NCBI GenBank assembly: GCA_030434875.1
Contig: JAUISW010000001.1
Location: 2,801,501 to 2,865,500, forward strand
Length of the DNA stretch: 64,000 nucleotides
Source of the DNA: Lachnospiraceae bacterium C1.1
GTDB lineage: Bacteria; Bacillota; Clostridia; Lachnospirales; Lachnospiraceae
Direction: 5' to 3'
Below are positions 1-9,123 of this stretch, piece after piece. The notes under the pieces are model-generated. The model did not search any database. It saw only the letters and a list, made by a program, of their open reading frames with translations, and had not been told where the DNA came from. Position numbers and translations under genes: made by a program. Position 1 is the first letter of the stretch. Every line of letters begins with the position of its first letter.

Positions 1-80
1 CATACCGTATTACCCATCTCCGCAAAACATGTTCCTGTGACAAGTCCGACATAACCGGTTCCGATCACTGCTACCCTCAT
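1..80 (-). CDS. ugd: UDP-glucose 6-dehydrogenase, N-terminal fragment
   Basis: Only the first 26 or so codons lie in the window; the rest runs off the left edge. The visible N-terminus starts [20 protein letters not shown], which is the Rossmann GxGxxG NAD-binding start typical of the UDP-glucose/GDP-mannose dehydrogenase family. The family oxidises UDP-glucose to UDP-glucuronate for surface glycans. The gene lies 22 nt downstream of glf on the same strand, so it is probably the next gene of the same polysaccharide unit. UDP-GlcNAc or GDP-mannose dehydrogenase cannot be excluded from so short a piece. Confidence 0.8.
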   Translation of the reverse strand, partial: MRVAVIGTGYVGLVTGTCFAEMGNTV

Positions 81-102
81 AATCTGTTCTCTCCTCTCTC
101 CT

Positions 103-1203
103 CTATCTCGCTGAATCCTCTAATGCCTCTTTGATCACCTTATCCATATCCATGTATCTGTATTTTCCAAGTCTGCCTCCAAATATCAGTCCCTTTTCAG
201 ATTCTGCAAGCTTTCTGTATTTTTCATATATATCAGCATTTCTTTCATTGTTTACCGGATAATAAGGCTCATCACCCCTGTTCCAGTCGATAGGGTATTC
301 TTTCGTGATAACGGTCTTATCCGGATTTCCTGCACCGAATAAAAAGTGCTTGTGCTCAATGATCCTTGTAAATTTATGATCTGTATCTGTGTAATTCATT
401 CCGGCAACACCCTGGAAATTTGCCATATCCAAAAGCTCGGTCTCAAATCTAAGGCTTCTGTATTCCAGCTCTCCATAACAATAATCAAAGTATTCATCTA
501 TCGTTCCTGTATAAACGACTTTGTCTGCAAGCTTTCTTAAACTCTCTCTATCCGAAAGATAATCAGTTCCAAGTCTGACTTCTATCCCATCAAGGATTTT
601 TTCAACCATCTTTGTATAGCCTTCAACAGGCACTCCCTGATAGGGATGATTAAAATAATTGTTGTCAAAGGTCAGTCTTACCGGAAGTCGTTTTATGATA
701 AATGCAGGAAGTTCTTTGCAGGGGCGCCCCCACTGCTTCTCTGTATATCCCTTGATAAGCTTTTCATAGATATCCGTTCCGACCAGGGATATTGCCTGTT
801 CCTCGAGATTTTGAGGATCTTTTATCCCGGCCTCTTCCCTCTGTTTTTTTATCCTCTCTTCAGCGTCTGCCGGAGTCTTAACATCCGGCCAGATCTTTGT
901 AAAGGTATTCATGTTAAAGGGAAGGTTATAAAGCTCTCCCTTATAATTAGCCACAGGACAGTAACGGAAGTGATTGAACTTTGCAAAACGGTTAACGTAT
1001 TGCCATACATCCTCTTTATCTGTATGAAAGATATGCGGTCCGTAAATATGAACTTCTATTCCTTCTTTCTTTTCAGAATAAATATTTCCTGCGATATGAT
1101 GACGCCTGTCAATGACAAGACATTTCTTACCGGCATCCGTTTTCTGCCTGGCATATACTGCTCCGTAAAGACCGGCACCAACTATCAGATAATCGTATTT
1201 CAT
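103..1203 (-). CDS. glf: UDP-galactopyranose mutase
   Basis: The protein (366 aa from this start) converts UDP-galactopyranose to UDP-galactofuranose, the donor for galactofuranose in surface polysaccharides. It is a cytosolic FAD enzyme. The N-terminus [18 protein letters not shown] carries the FAD-binding GxGxxG loop, and residues such as [17 protein letters not shown] and the C-terminal [12 protein letters not shown] are family hallmarks. Length fits the family (about 370 aa). An in-frame ATG lies five codons upstream, but the start used here follows a GGGAGAG ribosome site by 5 nt. It sits between galE and ugd on the same strand, so UDP-Gal made by GalE probably feeds it. Confidence 0.95.
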   Translation of the reverse strand: MKYDYLIVGAGLYGAVYARQKTDAGKKCLVIDRRHHIAGNIYSEKKEGIEVHIYGPHIFHTDKEDVWQYVNRFAKFNHFRYCPVANYKGELYNLPFNMNTFTKIWPDVKTPADAEERIKKQREEAGIKDPQNLEEQAISLVGTDIYEKLIKGYTEKQWGRPCKELPAFIIKRLPVRLTFDNNYFNHPYQGVPVEGYTKMVEKILDGIEVRLGTDYLSDRESLRKLADKVVYTGTIDEYFDYCYGELEYRSLRFETELLDMANFQGVAGMNYTDTDHKFTRIIEHKHFLFGAGNPDKTVITKEYPIDWNRGDEPYYPVNNERNADIYEKYRKLAESEKGLIFGGRLGKYRYMDMDKVIKEALEDSAR

Positions 1204-1247
1204 AAACTCTCCCATCAAAAGTCTCTCTTTTTAGCTATTAAACTCTA

Positions 1248-2222
1248 TTAATACTCTGCATTCTCATGCCATTCCCATGCATGTTTAACTATCGTGTCTA
1301 TATCAGCATATTTAGGTTCCCAGCCAAGCACTCTTCGCGCCTTCTCACTGCTTCCAACAAGCTTTGCAGGATCGCCTGCTCTTCTATCTGACAAAATAAC
1401 CTTAAAATCTTTTCCTGTAACTCTCTTAACAGAATCCACTATCTCCAGCACGGAAGTTCCTATCGTATTTCCCAGATTAAAGAAATCTCCCTCTCCGCCA
1501 TTTTCGAGATAATGAAGTGCCCTCAGATGTGCATCTGCAAGATCTGTCACATGTATGTAATCCCTGATACAGCTTCCATCCGGAGTATCATAGTCGGTTC
1601 CAAAAACTTTTATATCAGCCCTTTTACCTCTTGCCGCATCTAAAACTAATGGGATTATGTGAGTTTCCGGATCATGACTTTCACCAATCTCTCCATCGGG
1701 ATCAGCTCCTGCTGCATTAAAATATCTTAAAACTGCAAACTGTAAGCCGTATGCTTTTTTATAATCCTTAAATATCCTCTCAACCGTCAGCTTTGTCATC
1801 CCATAAGGGTTGATCGGGTTCTGTGGCATCTCCTCTGTTATCGGAATTTTTTCAGGTTCACCGTAAGTTGCACAGGTGGATGAGAAAATGATTTTCTTAC
1901 AGTTATGCTTTCTCATCACTTTCAATAAATTCAAAGTATTCACTACATTATTGTAATAATACTTTTCAGGCTCATTTACAGACTCTCCAACATAGGCGAA
2001 AGCTGCAAAGTGGAAGACAGCTTCTATATCATAAGTAGAAAATACTTTTTCAATATCTTCTGTATTTGATAAGTCACCTTCTATGAAAGTCCCCCATTTG
2101 ACAGCTTCCCTGTGCCCGTAAATGAGATTATCAAATACTACAGTCTCGTAACCATTTTTATTTAATTCTTTATTTATGTGAGATCCTATATATCCTGCCC
2201 CACCGCAGACAAGTATCGCCAT
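1248..2222 (-). CDS. galE: UDP-glucose 4-epimerase
   Basis: This 324-aa short-chain dehydrogenase interconverts UDP-glucose and UDP-galactose with bound NAD. The N-terminal GGAGYIGSH is the NAD-binding loop; the catalytic Ser/Tyr/Lys are seen as SSTCATYGEPEK and YGMTK. RYFNAAGADPDG and the CIRDYIHVTDLA segment are typical of bacterial GalE, and length matches the family. An SD GGAGA lies 9 nt before the ATG. It lies 44 nt upstream of glf and, with glf, gives a UDP-Glc to UDP-Gal to UDP-Galf route for the neighbouring glycosyltransferases. Confidence 0.95.
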   Translation of the reverse strand: MAILVCGGAGYIGSHINKELNKNGYETVVFDNLIYGHREAVKWGTFIEGDLSNTEDIEKVFSTYDIEAVFHFAAFAYVGESVNEPEKYYYNNVVNTLNLLKVMRKHNCKKIIFSSTCATYGEPEKIPITEEMPQNPINPYGMTKLTVERIFKDYKKAYGLQFAVLRYFNAAGADPDGEIGESHDPETHIIPLVLDAARGKRADIKVFGTDYDTPDGSCIRDYIHVTDLADAHLRALHYLENGGEGDFFNLGNTIGTSVLEIVDSVKRVTGKDFKVILSDRRAGDPAKLVGSSEKARRVLGWEPKYADIDTIVKHAWEWHENAEY

Positions 2223-2289
2223 TAGAAATCAGTCTCCAGTATTTTTTACTTAAATATTATTCATTAAGTTTCTATCAGTTATTTTTTTA

Positions 2290-3387
2290 TTATCTGAAAA
2301 GCAGTCTTCCAGTATGATATATCTTCAGATCATTTAAGTTCGCCATAAAATAAAGTGTTGTCAGGCTTTCGCTCATATATGCCGTATAACGGTCATGCCT
2401 GTCAGCTCCCTTTGGCTCTGATATTTCCTCTATCCTGTCCAGTATTGGATAGAGCCATGCACAATAGTCTGCAAAAACAGACTTCTTAGCAAGAAGCATG
2501 TTGTAGTTATAAAATTCATGCGCCTTAAAGACTTTATCAAATACTCTTCCATAGTCAGGATATAATTTCTGAACGACCTGCTTTAATATATTCCAATCCT
2601 TCTCCTTCACATACCAGCTGTGCTGAATCTCTGCATTCGGATAATGTATCATCGGGAACGGAAGGACTGCGTCTACTTCATTTTCCTTAATCTTTCTCAG
2701 ATCATCATCTGACAGATCAAGAAGCCTTCTGTAATGACAGATTCCGACATAATCATCATCTGTATTTAATCTGTTTTTCCAAACCCAGTAATGGGCTGTC
2801 ATTTCACAACGGTTAGGATTTTTTTCGGATATGTTGTCACCCTCGTTATCATAAAAATCCGCCTGTCCTTTTATATCTATCCCATTTTTAACTGCCCCGT
2901 CACAGCCGAGATATAATCTTTTTATATAGTCTGGGAATTTCGGAGGATTATTTAAGGGTTTATCTTTATAAAATGATGCTGCGTAAAAAGTTATATTTGG
3001 AATTTCCTCTTTCTTATTTTTTAGTTCCAAAGAACGGACCGATCTGAATTTTCCTTCAGATTCAAAATATTTTTCCATCAGATCAGCTTCCATTTTTGAA
3101 TCAAGCATGATTGGATTCTTAAATCCATTAGATTGAAGCAACTCTTTTATGTCCGGATGAATTAGTTCCGGAACTGCAGCATATATTTTTATCTTTTGCT
3201 TTTCTTCATCCGATAATAAAGCAGCTTCTTCTGATAAGGCCTTCACCGGTATTCCAAATATTTCATCAGCATTTTCTTTTGTATCCGATACTAAAAAAGC
3301 TTTCATTTTATCTTCCGGCTCTTTTTTTAATAAAGCTTTATATAAACCTGCTGCCGTAGCTTTTGCTCCAAAAATGTAATAATCCAA
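2290..3387 (-). CDS. DUF4422 capsular glycosyltransferase with N-terminal Rossmann-like module
   Basis: The protein has 365 aa. The C-terminal ~230 residues match the DUF4422 family of putative capsular/exopolysaccharide glycosyltransferases: NRCEMTAHYWVWKN, DDYVGICHYRR and the late HDRYTAYMSE segment are seen. The first ~110 residues (MDYYIFGAKATAAGLYKAL...) look like a small nucleotide-binding Rossmann fold, resembling the tails of the GT2 and radical SAM proteins next door. The start codon is TTG, preceded at 7 nt by GGGGG. It follows the GT2 gene by 22 nt. Sugar specificity is unknown. No signal peptide or membrane segment is seen. Confidence 0.82.
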   Translation of the reverse strand: MDYYIFGAKATAAGLYKALLKKEPEDKMKAFLVSDTKENADEIFGIPVKALSEEAALLSDEEKQKIKIYAAVPELIHPDIKELLQSNGFKNPIMLDSKMEADLMEKYFESEGKFRSVRSLELKNKKEEIPNITFYAASFYKDKPLNNPPKFPDYIKRLYLGCDGAVKNGIDIKGQADFYDNEGDNISEKNPNRCEMTAHYWVWKNRLNTDDDYVGICHYRRLLDLSDDDLRKIKENEVDAVLPFPMIHYPNAEIQHSWYVKEKDWNILKQVVQKLYPDYGRVFDKVFKAHEFYNYNMLLAKKSVFADYCAWLYPILDRIEEISEPKGADRHDRYTAYMSESLTTLYFMANLNDLKIYHTGRLLFR

Positions 3388-3409
3388 ATCTTTTCCCCCG
3401 AACTTACAA

Positions 3410-4657
3410 CTACCTTGCTCTTACAACAGCATCAAATGAAATATTCTGTGGGATATGTTCATCCGTGTCTGTCCAGTAAATAACCTCACAATAGTTCGAA
3501 AGCAGCAACTGCGAATACCAGTATCTTCCGACCATTCCCTTACCTACTAAAACTATCCTGCTGTTTTTCTTTATATCCTGATAAGGCACCTGAAAACGTA
3601 AGGGAGCTGTCGTCATGCTTCCTCCCGATGCCCTTGCCGATTCGAAAATAATCTCTTCCAATGTCTTCGTAGTTATAAGATGATACCATTCCCATATCCG
3701 CTCATCGTGGAAATATCCTTCCGGAAGATTTTCAGCCTCCAGCAAGGGAAAAATCTCTTCCCTGTATTTTTTATAAAGAAAGTCAGCTTTTTTATACTCT
3801 GTCATCCTGTCAAAATACTCTCTCATAAGACGTATCGAGACATTTAGATAACTCTGCTTAACCTCTTCCCAAAAACCAAGTTTCTTAAATCTTTCTACTA
3901 CCGTATAAACACCTTCATAAGCTGCTTCCGGATGTCTGGTCTGCGAATCACACTGGCTGTTCCCCGTCCCCACGCGATAGTTAATAAAAGCCCTGTCGAT
4001 GACTGCAACCTTTTTTGCTAAAACCGGAGCCAGCATTGAGATATCCTGGTCATCTGATATCGGGATCGGAGTAAATGAAAGGTCATTGTCTACTAAAAGC
4101 TGCCTCTTAAAAAGCTTATTCCAGGCATAATTATCAGCTATCTCACAGATATATCCCGGGCATTCCCTCCAGTTAAAAGAATCCTTATCCGGTGCATAGT
4201 TTAGATCCGGATGGGCTAAATTTCCGGTAACCTTTTTTAACTCATCGTCAAAAGTCCTGCCCCTGCAGATAACAACTTCTGCTCCTGTATCAATAGCTTT
4301 TCGTACCAGGGACTCCACCATATCGGCTTCGAAAAAATCATCACTGTCAAGAAACTGGATGTATTTTCCTCTGGCATTTTTAAGTCCCATGTTCCTCGCA
4401 GAAGCAGCACCACGGCCTTCGTTTTTTTTTGAAAAAACTCTCACGCGACTATCCTTTGAAGCATAGTCTTTTAGGATTTCCAGAGAATTATCTTTTGATC
4501 CGTCATTTACACATACGATATCCAGATCCTTCCAGGTCTGATCTAAAACAGAGTCCAGACACTGACTTAAATATTTCGCAGAATTATATACAGGAATAAC
4601 GATGGATACCGTATTTTCTGGCATTATTCTGTTTTCATTTTCAGTATCATTTTTCAA
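3410..4657 (-). CDS. GT2 family glycosyltransferase with C-terminal Rossmann-like tail
   Basis: The protein has 415 aa. Residues ~14-120 form a GT-A fold: VSIVIPVYNSAKYLSQCLDS, VNDGSKDNS and the metal-binding FLDSDDFF. This is the inverting GT2 family of surface glycan synthesis. The last ~50 residues begin with RIVLVGKGMVGRYWYSQLL, a truncated nucleotide-binding motif like that of the adjacent radical SAM proteins. The start is TTG, with AGGAG 7 nt upstream; an ATG start would lose the SD spacing. It lies in a minus-strand run with the DUF4422 gene (22 nt apart). Acceptor and donor are not predictable. Confidence 0.85.
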   Translation of the reverse strand: MKNDTENENRIMPENTVSIVIPVYNSAKYLSQCLDSVLDQTWKDLDIVCVNDGSKDNSLEILKDYASKDSRVRVFSKKNEGRGAASARNMGLKNARGKYIQFLDSDDFFEADMVESLVRKAIDTGAEVVICRGRTFDDELKKVTGNLAHPDLNYAPDKDSFNWRECPGYICEIADNYAWNKLFKRQLLVDNDLSFTPIPISDDQDISMLAPVLAKKVAVIDRAFINYRVGTGNSQCDSQTRHPEAAYEGVYTVVERFKKLGFWEEVKQSYLNVSIRLMREYFDRMTEYKKADFLYKKYREEIFPLLEAENLPEGYFHDERIWEWYHLITTKTLEEIIFESARASGGSMTTAPLRFQVPYQDIKKNSRIVLVGKGMVGRYWYSQLLLSNYCEVIYWTDTDEHIPQNISFDAVVRAR

Positions 4658-4746
4658 AAAAATTCTCCTGTTTCTTGTCTATGAAATTCCATTAAATATC
4701 AAGTTTTCAATTTCTTAGAAATTCAAAAAATCTGATTTTAGTTTTT

Positions 4747-6390
4747 CTAAATCTCATATGGCATTAAAATCTTTTCTTCCGGGATTCCCATCTCAAGAGC
4801 TTCTTTTTTTATCTCCTCAAATCTGAGATGGTGTGCGATCAAGAGATAATCATATTTCCCGGTTTCCTCTTTCAATGCAGAAGGTAATGAAATGGTTAAA
4901 CCTGCAAATTCCCTCCCCGTCTTATCCGCTGCCTTATCAACCACAAGTGTAAGATTTGCATCAGATAGACTGATCATTTCTGCAAAGGTCTCTCCAAGCA
5001 TCCCCGCTCCCCAGATCGCATAATTGGAATTCTTTTTTATGCTCTTACGTTTAAGAGAAGTCTTCTCATCCGTATCCGAAAGATTTATAATCTTTTCCTG
5101 AATCCATGAATCCTTAAATTCCTTTAATGACTTCATATCTGCTATCCGATCAAGTCCTGTCTTTCTAACCGATAATGCAGTCTTACAGAAAAAGATAAAT
5201 CCATTTCCTAAATGCAGTGTTCCCGGATTAAAAATCCTTTTACCTATCATGGATTTCAGTTCAGAAATATCTGCATTCTCATCCTGTCTCAAAAGAACCC
5301 ATTCCATTCCGGCAAAAATATTTTTAGTTGAAGTTTTTGAAATAATAGCTGCAAGATTTCTTCCGAAATCATCTTCGCCTTTAACTAAGACTTCCTGATA
5401 ATCCATCTTGAAAAGGACTGAATTTTTCTCTTGGAAACGATCCTCATATTTGGCTATATAGCGATCTCCCACTACAAACCGTTTATCCTCCGGAATGCTT
5501 TCCTTATCTATGACACCGTCTGTAATTTTTACAGGATTTATATGTCCTGACTTTAACTTTGGACTCTCCGTCTTTTTAAGCATTTCATAAACTGAAGGCG
5601 AAACATCATCTGTTTCTTCCTGTGAGTCTCTTGTAAAGGTCCGACCCTCTAATGCAAAGCCACATATCTCGCACCAGTGAAGTTGTTCTCCAAAATTCTC
5701 AGGTTTTCTCTTCCACCAACCTGGCTCTATCTTCCAGCCACCAGGCCCGTCAAAAAGCATATCTAGTGCTCCGGCTATTTCACAGAAAAAAGCACCTTTG
5801 GGAGTTATCGTCGCGCTCCAGCTGTTCTGTATCCAGCATTTATCACGAAGCTTAAACCATTCCTCATCCGGAATATTCAAGTCCTTCCTTGAAAAAAGTC
5901 CCGGTTGATGGTAGGAAGGATTTAAGTGGTCATTTAAGTATTCCACAGAAAATGTATCCTGAATTACTTCATAATACTTTCGGTAGGTCGCACTCATATT
6001 TGACCAGAGCCCTGCCCCATGCTTTCTCATGTAATGGCTTCCGTCTGCTCTTTCAGATACCCTTTCACTTCCAAGCTCACGGTCATGAATGCTGTGAATA
6101 AAATCTTTCTGAGGATAAAGAAGCCTGTCACCGCCTGATGGTTTTCCAAACTTTTCCCTCATGTAGTCTGCAAATCGTTCAAACTCAGGATGAAGTGTAG
6201 GCTCACCACCGATAAGTCCCGTAACTCCTTCAAAGCCCTCCATTGAATCCACTGCTCTCTTAAAAGTCTCAAAATCCATGAAAAAAGGCTTTGCGTGATT
6301 TCCGCAAAACCTCGTACAATTTGAGCAGCGCATATTGCAGGCATTTGTAATATCTATTTGTATAAATTCCATGTCTGACGGTGAACGCAT
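4747..6390 (-). CDS. Radical SAM protein with SPASM-like Cys cluster and Rossmann-like tail
   Basis: The protein has 547 aa. CNMRCSNC (residues ~18-25) is the CX3CX2C cluster-binding motif of radical SAM enzymes, and GGEPTLHPEF follows it. Near residues 190-260, Cys residues in DKCWIQ, FFCEIAG and HWCEICG suggest an auxiliary Fe-S site like SPASM/Twitch domains. The last ~100 residues (NYAIWGAGMLGETFAEM ... KILMPYE) form a Rossmann-like module. The reaction is unknown; sugar or peptide modification tied to a glycan is an inference from context. A broken paralog sits at 7.7-10.7 kb. GGGG lies 7 nt before the ATG. Confidence 0.85.
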   Translation of the reverse strand: MRSPSDMEFIQIDITNACNMRCSNCTRFCGNHAKPFFMDFETFKRAVDSMEGFEGVTGLIGGEPTLHPEFERFADYMREKFGKPSGGDRLLYPQKDFIHSIHDRELGSERVSERADGSHYMRKHGAGLWSNMSATYRKYYEVIQDTFSVEYLNDHLNPSYHQPGLFSRKDLNIPDEEWFKLRDKCWIQNSWSATITPKGAFFCEIAGALDMLFDGPGGWKIEPGWWKRKPENFGEQLHWCEICGFALEGRTFTRDSQEETDDVSPSVYEMLKKTESPKLKSGHINPVKITDGVIDKESIPEDKRFVVGDRYIAKYEDRFQEKNSVLFKMDYQEVLVKGEDDFGRNLAAIISKTSTKNIFAGMEWVLLRQDENADISELKSMIGKRIFNPGTLHLGNGFIFFCKTALSVRKTGLDRIADMKSLKEFKDSWIQEKIINLSDTDEKTSLKRKSIKKNSNYAIWGAGMLGETFAEMISLSDANLTLVVDKAADKTGREFAGLTISLPSALKEETGKYDYLLIAHHLRFEEIKKEALEMGIPEEKILMPYEI

Positions 6391-6411
6391 AAATTAACCC
6401 CTATTTCCAAC

Positions 6412-6458
6412 AAAAAAACTCCTGATATAAGACAATTTCATACCTTACATCAGGAGTT
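6412..6458 (-). terminator. Rho-independent terminator of the rpn-family gene
   Basis: Read on the minus strand, ACTCCTGATGTAAG pairs with CTTATATCAGGAGT around a short loop and is followed by T7. It lies just after the stop of the gene at 6494. The same hairpin in diverged form follows the second rpn-family fragment at 9396. Confidence 0.8.
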
Positions 6459-6493
6459 CTTATTCTTTACTTACTCAGAATTAACATTAAAAC

Positions 6494-7354
6494 TTACAAT
6501 TTACTATTAAATACCAACATTCTTTTTATATCATCAATAGTTGCACCGGACTCTATTGCCTTTAATATTTCTCCGTCCCTTTCCTCTCTGCCTTCTTCTC
6601 TGCCTTCTTCTCTGCCTTCTTCTCTGCCTTCTTCCTTAAACATCTCCATCGTTTTGGCTTCATCATATTCTGTCAGACACATATCTGTCACCTCCGCTTT
6701 GTTTAATTCAATACATTTGCGAATAACGAAGTTTTCAGGCATATCACCAAATGCTTTATCTACTGCCGGTTCAATCTCCATAGTTTTATTGTTAAGTCTT
6801 ATCCTATCAACAAACCATGAATACTCATACAATGGCCGGCATTTTTTTAGAAGTGAACTTCCTCTCTCATGATTAATATTAATCATCCTTACATTCACCT
6901 CCACATCAGATTCTGAAATAATACTATCTGAATCAAATGAATCAGATAAACGCAGAATCTTGTCTTCATGATTCTCAATACCATTGTAAAAAGTAACAAG
7001 CTTGGGAACAGGAAACTTTATTAGTCGTTTACCATAAATGTTCAAATTAAATTGATGTATATATTTATCATATATCTTTCCCAAATACATCAACTGTCTA
7101 ACCGGCATATTCGGGTTATATGTAGACTGCTGTTCATATAAACTCAGAACGCTGCTTAACAAAAAAGAAACATCATTCTTCATCCCCATATACACCGCAT
7201 CCTTAAGAGTGTTAAATACTATATCCGACTCTTCAAGATAATTTGTTCCATTCAGGGCATTGTAAAGCTCAAGCGTCCATTTTCTGTTTTCTTCTCTCCC
7301 AAAAAGAAAACAAAACAGCCTATCCTTGTGCTCTCTATTAATTTCTTCACCCAT
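6494..7354 (-). CDS. Rpn/PD-(D/E)XK family nuclease-like (putative transposase) protein
   Basis: From the ATG preceded by AGGAAGG this encodes 286 aa; an upstream in-frame ATG at 7411 has no comparable SD. It looks like the Rpn/PD-(D/E)XK family often annotated as recombination-promoting nuclease or putative transposase: REHKDRLFCFLFG near the start, KDAVYMGMKNDVSFLL in the middle, VPKLVTFYNG, and a C-terminal region with MFKEEGREEGREEGREEGRE repeats. Function in this family is poorly known; DNA cleavage is a family-based inference. It sits between the intact radical SAM gene and its broken paralog, with its own terminator, and may be an inserted cassette. Confidence 0.72.
   Translation of the reverse strand: MGEEINREHKDRLFCFLFGREENRKWTLELYNALNGTNYLEESDIVFNTLKDAVYMGMKNDVSFLLSSVLSLYEQQSTYNPNMPVRQLMYLGKIYDKYIHQFNLNIYGKRLIKFPVPKLVTFYNGIENHEDKILRLSDSFDSDSIISESDVEVNVRMININHERGSSLLKKCRPLYEYSWFVDRIRLNNKTMEIEPAVDKAFGDMPENFVIRKCIELNKAEVTDMCLTEYDEAKTMEMFKEEGREEGREEGREEGREERDGEILKAIESGATIDDIKRMLVFNSKL
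6589..6636 (-). repeat. 12-bp tandem repeat coding EEGR
   Basis: Three exact copies plus a partial copy of the 12-bp unit TGCCTTCTTCTC (plus strand) code for repeated Glu-Glu-Gly-Arg in the C-terminal part of the rpn-family protein. Copy number could change by replication slippage without changing frame. Confidence 0.85.
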
Positions 7355-7485
7355 TGTCCATTTCCTTCCTCTTTCATTTGCAGAATATGAGTTTGAGAAA
7401 TCAATAAACACACGTTCGCCTATATATTAAATATACCACAAAGAACTACTCATGTAAAGATTCAAATTGTCAAGGTACATAAGTC

Positions 7486-7632
7486 GTTACTGTTCACAGG
7501 CAAACTGCGCACTCCGCTGCGCAGTTATGCCACAATAACTCTGACTGAACACTGGGTTTTGCCCATTGCCGTAGGCAATCTTAAATGGCAAAACCCGTTA
7601 CTGGAGCACGCTGAAAGCGTGTGAACAGTAAC
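7486..7632. repeat. Multi-hairpin repeat element, copy A (short form)
   Basis: This 147-bp element is bounded by perfect 13-bp inverted ends GTTACTGTTCACA / TGTGAACAGTAAC. Inside are AACTGCGC/GCGCAGTT, GGGTTTTGCC/GGCAAAACCC (with ATTGCC-GTA-GGCAAT at its tip) and CACGCT-GAA-AGCGTG. It is the short form of the elements at 18495 and 31933, lacking two hairpin-tip extensions. It lies between the broken radical SAM gene and the rpn-family gene. No credible reading frame is present. Confidence 0.9.
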
Positions 7633-7652
7633 CATAAGTCTATATTTACTTC

Positions 7653-7699
7653 GTAACTGTTCACACCTTGCAGGTGCGCAGAGCTGTGTGAACTGTAAC
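7653..7699. repeat. Reduced single-hairpin derivative of the repeat
   Basis: Twenty bases after copy A, GTAACTGTTCACAC and GTGTGAACTGTAAC form a 47-bp hairpin. Its ends match the outer stem of the multi-hairpin element apart from two changes, while all internal arms are missing. It could be a deletion product or a solo terminal stem. Confidence 0.7.
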
Positions 7700-7717
7700 A
7701 GAACATTAAATAAAATC

Positions 7718-9119
7718 TTAACTCTTAACACCAATGCTCTCGATCATCTCATAAGGCATCAGTATTTTACCCTCATCAATACCCATATTTAAAAGATCTT
7801 TCTTTATTTCATCGAAAGCGGAATGGTTTGCAATTAATATTGCATCAAAATCATTTCTCTGCTCTCGCAGAATCTCCGGCACAAATATGGGAATTCCTCC
7901 AAATTTCTCGCCTTGTTTTTCTATTGATTTATCAATAAAGAAACTGACTTCTCCACCAGATAGCCTTACTGTCTTTGCAAAATATTCACCTAGAATACCG
8001 GATCCCCAGATTGCATATGACTTTCCACCTTCTATCAGATCACTTCCGATTCGAGTCATTTCTTTAATATCAGTCACATCAATTATCTTTCCATTCTCCC
8101 ACGAGTCTATCAGCTCACTTGAATCTGACATATGCGCTATTCCGTCAAATCCGATTTTTCTCAAAGATAAAGCTTTTTTAGAAAAGAAAAGATAATCCGT
8201 TCCTTTATGAAGAACGCCCGGATTAAAAACAGAATTTCCTAAGAATTCTACAAGTGTAGTTATATCCGCTTTGCTGCTAGTCCTAATTAAAATCCATTCC
8301 TTTTGACTTTCAGTAATAGCTTTATTCAATAGCTGTCCGAAATTGTCAGAACTCTCGACAATAAACTCATCATAATCAATATCAAAAAGAATGGAATTTT
8401 CTTTTTGAAAACGATCCGCATAATTTTCTATATAGCAGACTCCAAATATAAAGGGTGGTCTCTCCGCCTTGGATTCTTCAGAAATTTCACCGTTTTCTAT
8501 TTTCACAAGATTAATATGTCCATCCTTAAGCTTAGGACTATCCAGTTTTCTAAGCTTTTCATAGACAGTAGGGGATACATCATCTACTTCCTCTTTTGCA
8601 TCCCTGCTGAAAATGTTTTTCAAAGCAAACCCGCATAATTCACACCAATGAAGCTGATCCTTAAAATCCTCCGGTTGTCTTTTCCACCATCCCGGTTCAA
8701 TTTTCCAGCCACCCGGGCCATTAAACAGCATATCCAAAGCCCCGGCAACTTCACAGAAGAATGCTCCCCTTGGCGTAATCGTTGCACTCCATGAATTTTG
8801 CATCCAGCAATTATCTCTGAGCCTTATCCACTCCTCATCCGGAATACCTAAATCTTTTCTTGAAAAAAGTCCCGGCTGATGATATGACGGGTTAAGATGA
8901 TCATTTAAAAACTGGACTCCAAAAGTATCCTGAATAACCTCATAATGCCTCCGATATCCGGCACTCATATTTGACCATAAGCCTGCGCCCCGCTTTTTCA
9001 TATAACGGCTTCCATCTTTGTTTTCTATAATCCTCTCAGCTGAGAATTCACGTTCCTGCATCTTATATATAAAATCTTTTTCCGGAAAACACATGATATC
9101 CTTCTGTTTTCCATAATCT
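7718..9119 (-). pseudogene. Radical SAM protein paralog, C-terminal part (gene broken by inversion)
   Basis: The reading frame gives ~465 residues aligning with residues ~88 to the end of the intact radical SAM protein at 4747: DYGKQ (vs KFGKPS), KDFIYKMQERE, GLWSNMSA, LNDHLNPSYHQPGLFSRKDL, WCELCG, and the Rossmann-like tail SYAIWGSGILGEYFA ... ILMPYEM. The radical SAM CX3CX2C part is absent here and lies on the other strand at 10537-10732. The first available ATG (9094) is internal, so any product would lack the catalytic cluster. Similarity to the intact paralog is high but clearly diverged, so this is an old duplication. Confidence 0.85.
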
Positions 9120-9123
9120 TACT

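Noticed and set aside
646..1251. 201-codon plus-strand ORF
   Set aside because: Fully antisense to glf, without SD and with Cys/Ile/Phe-rich composition typical of a shadow frame.
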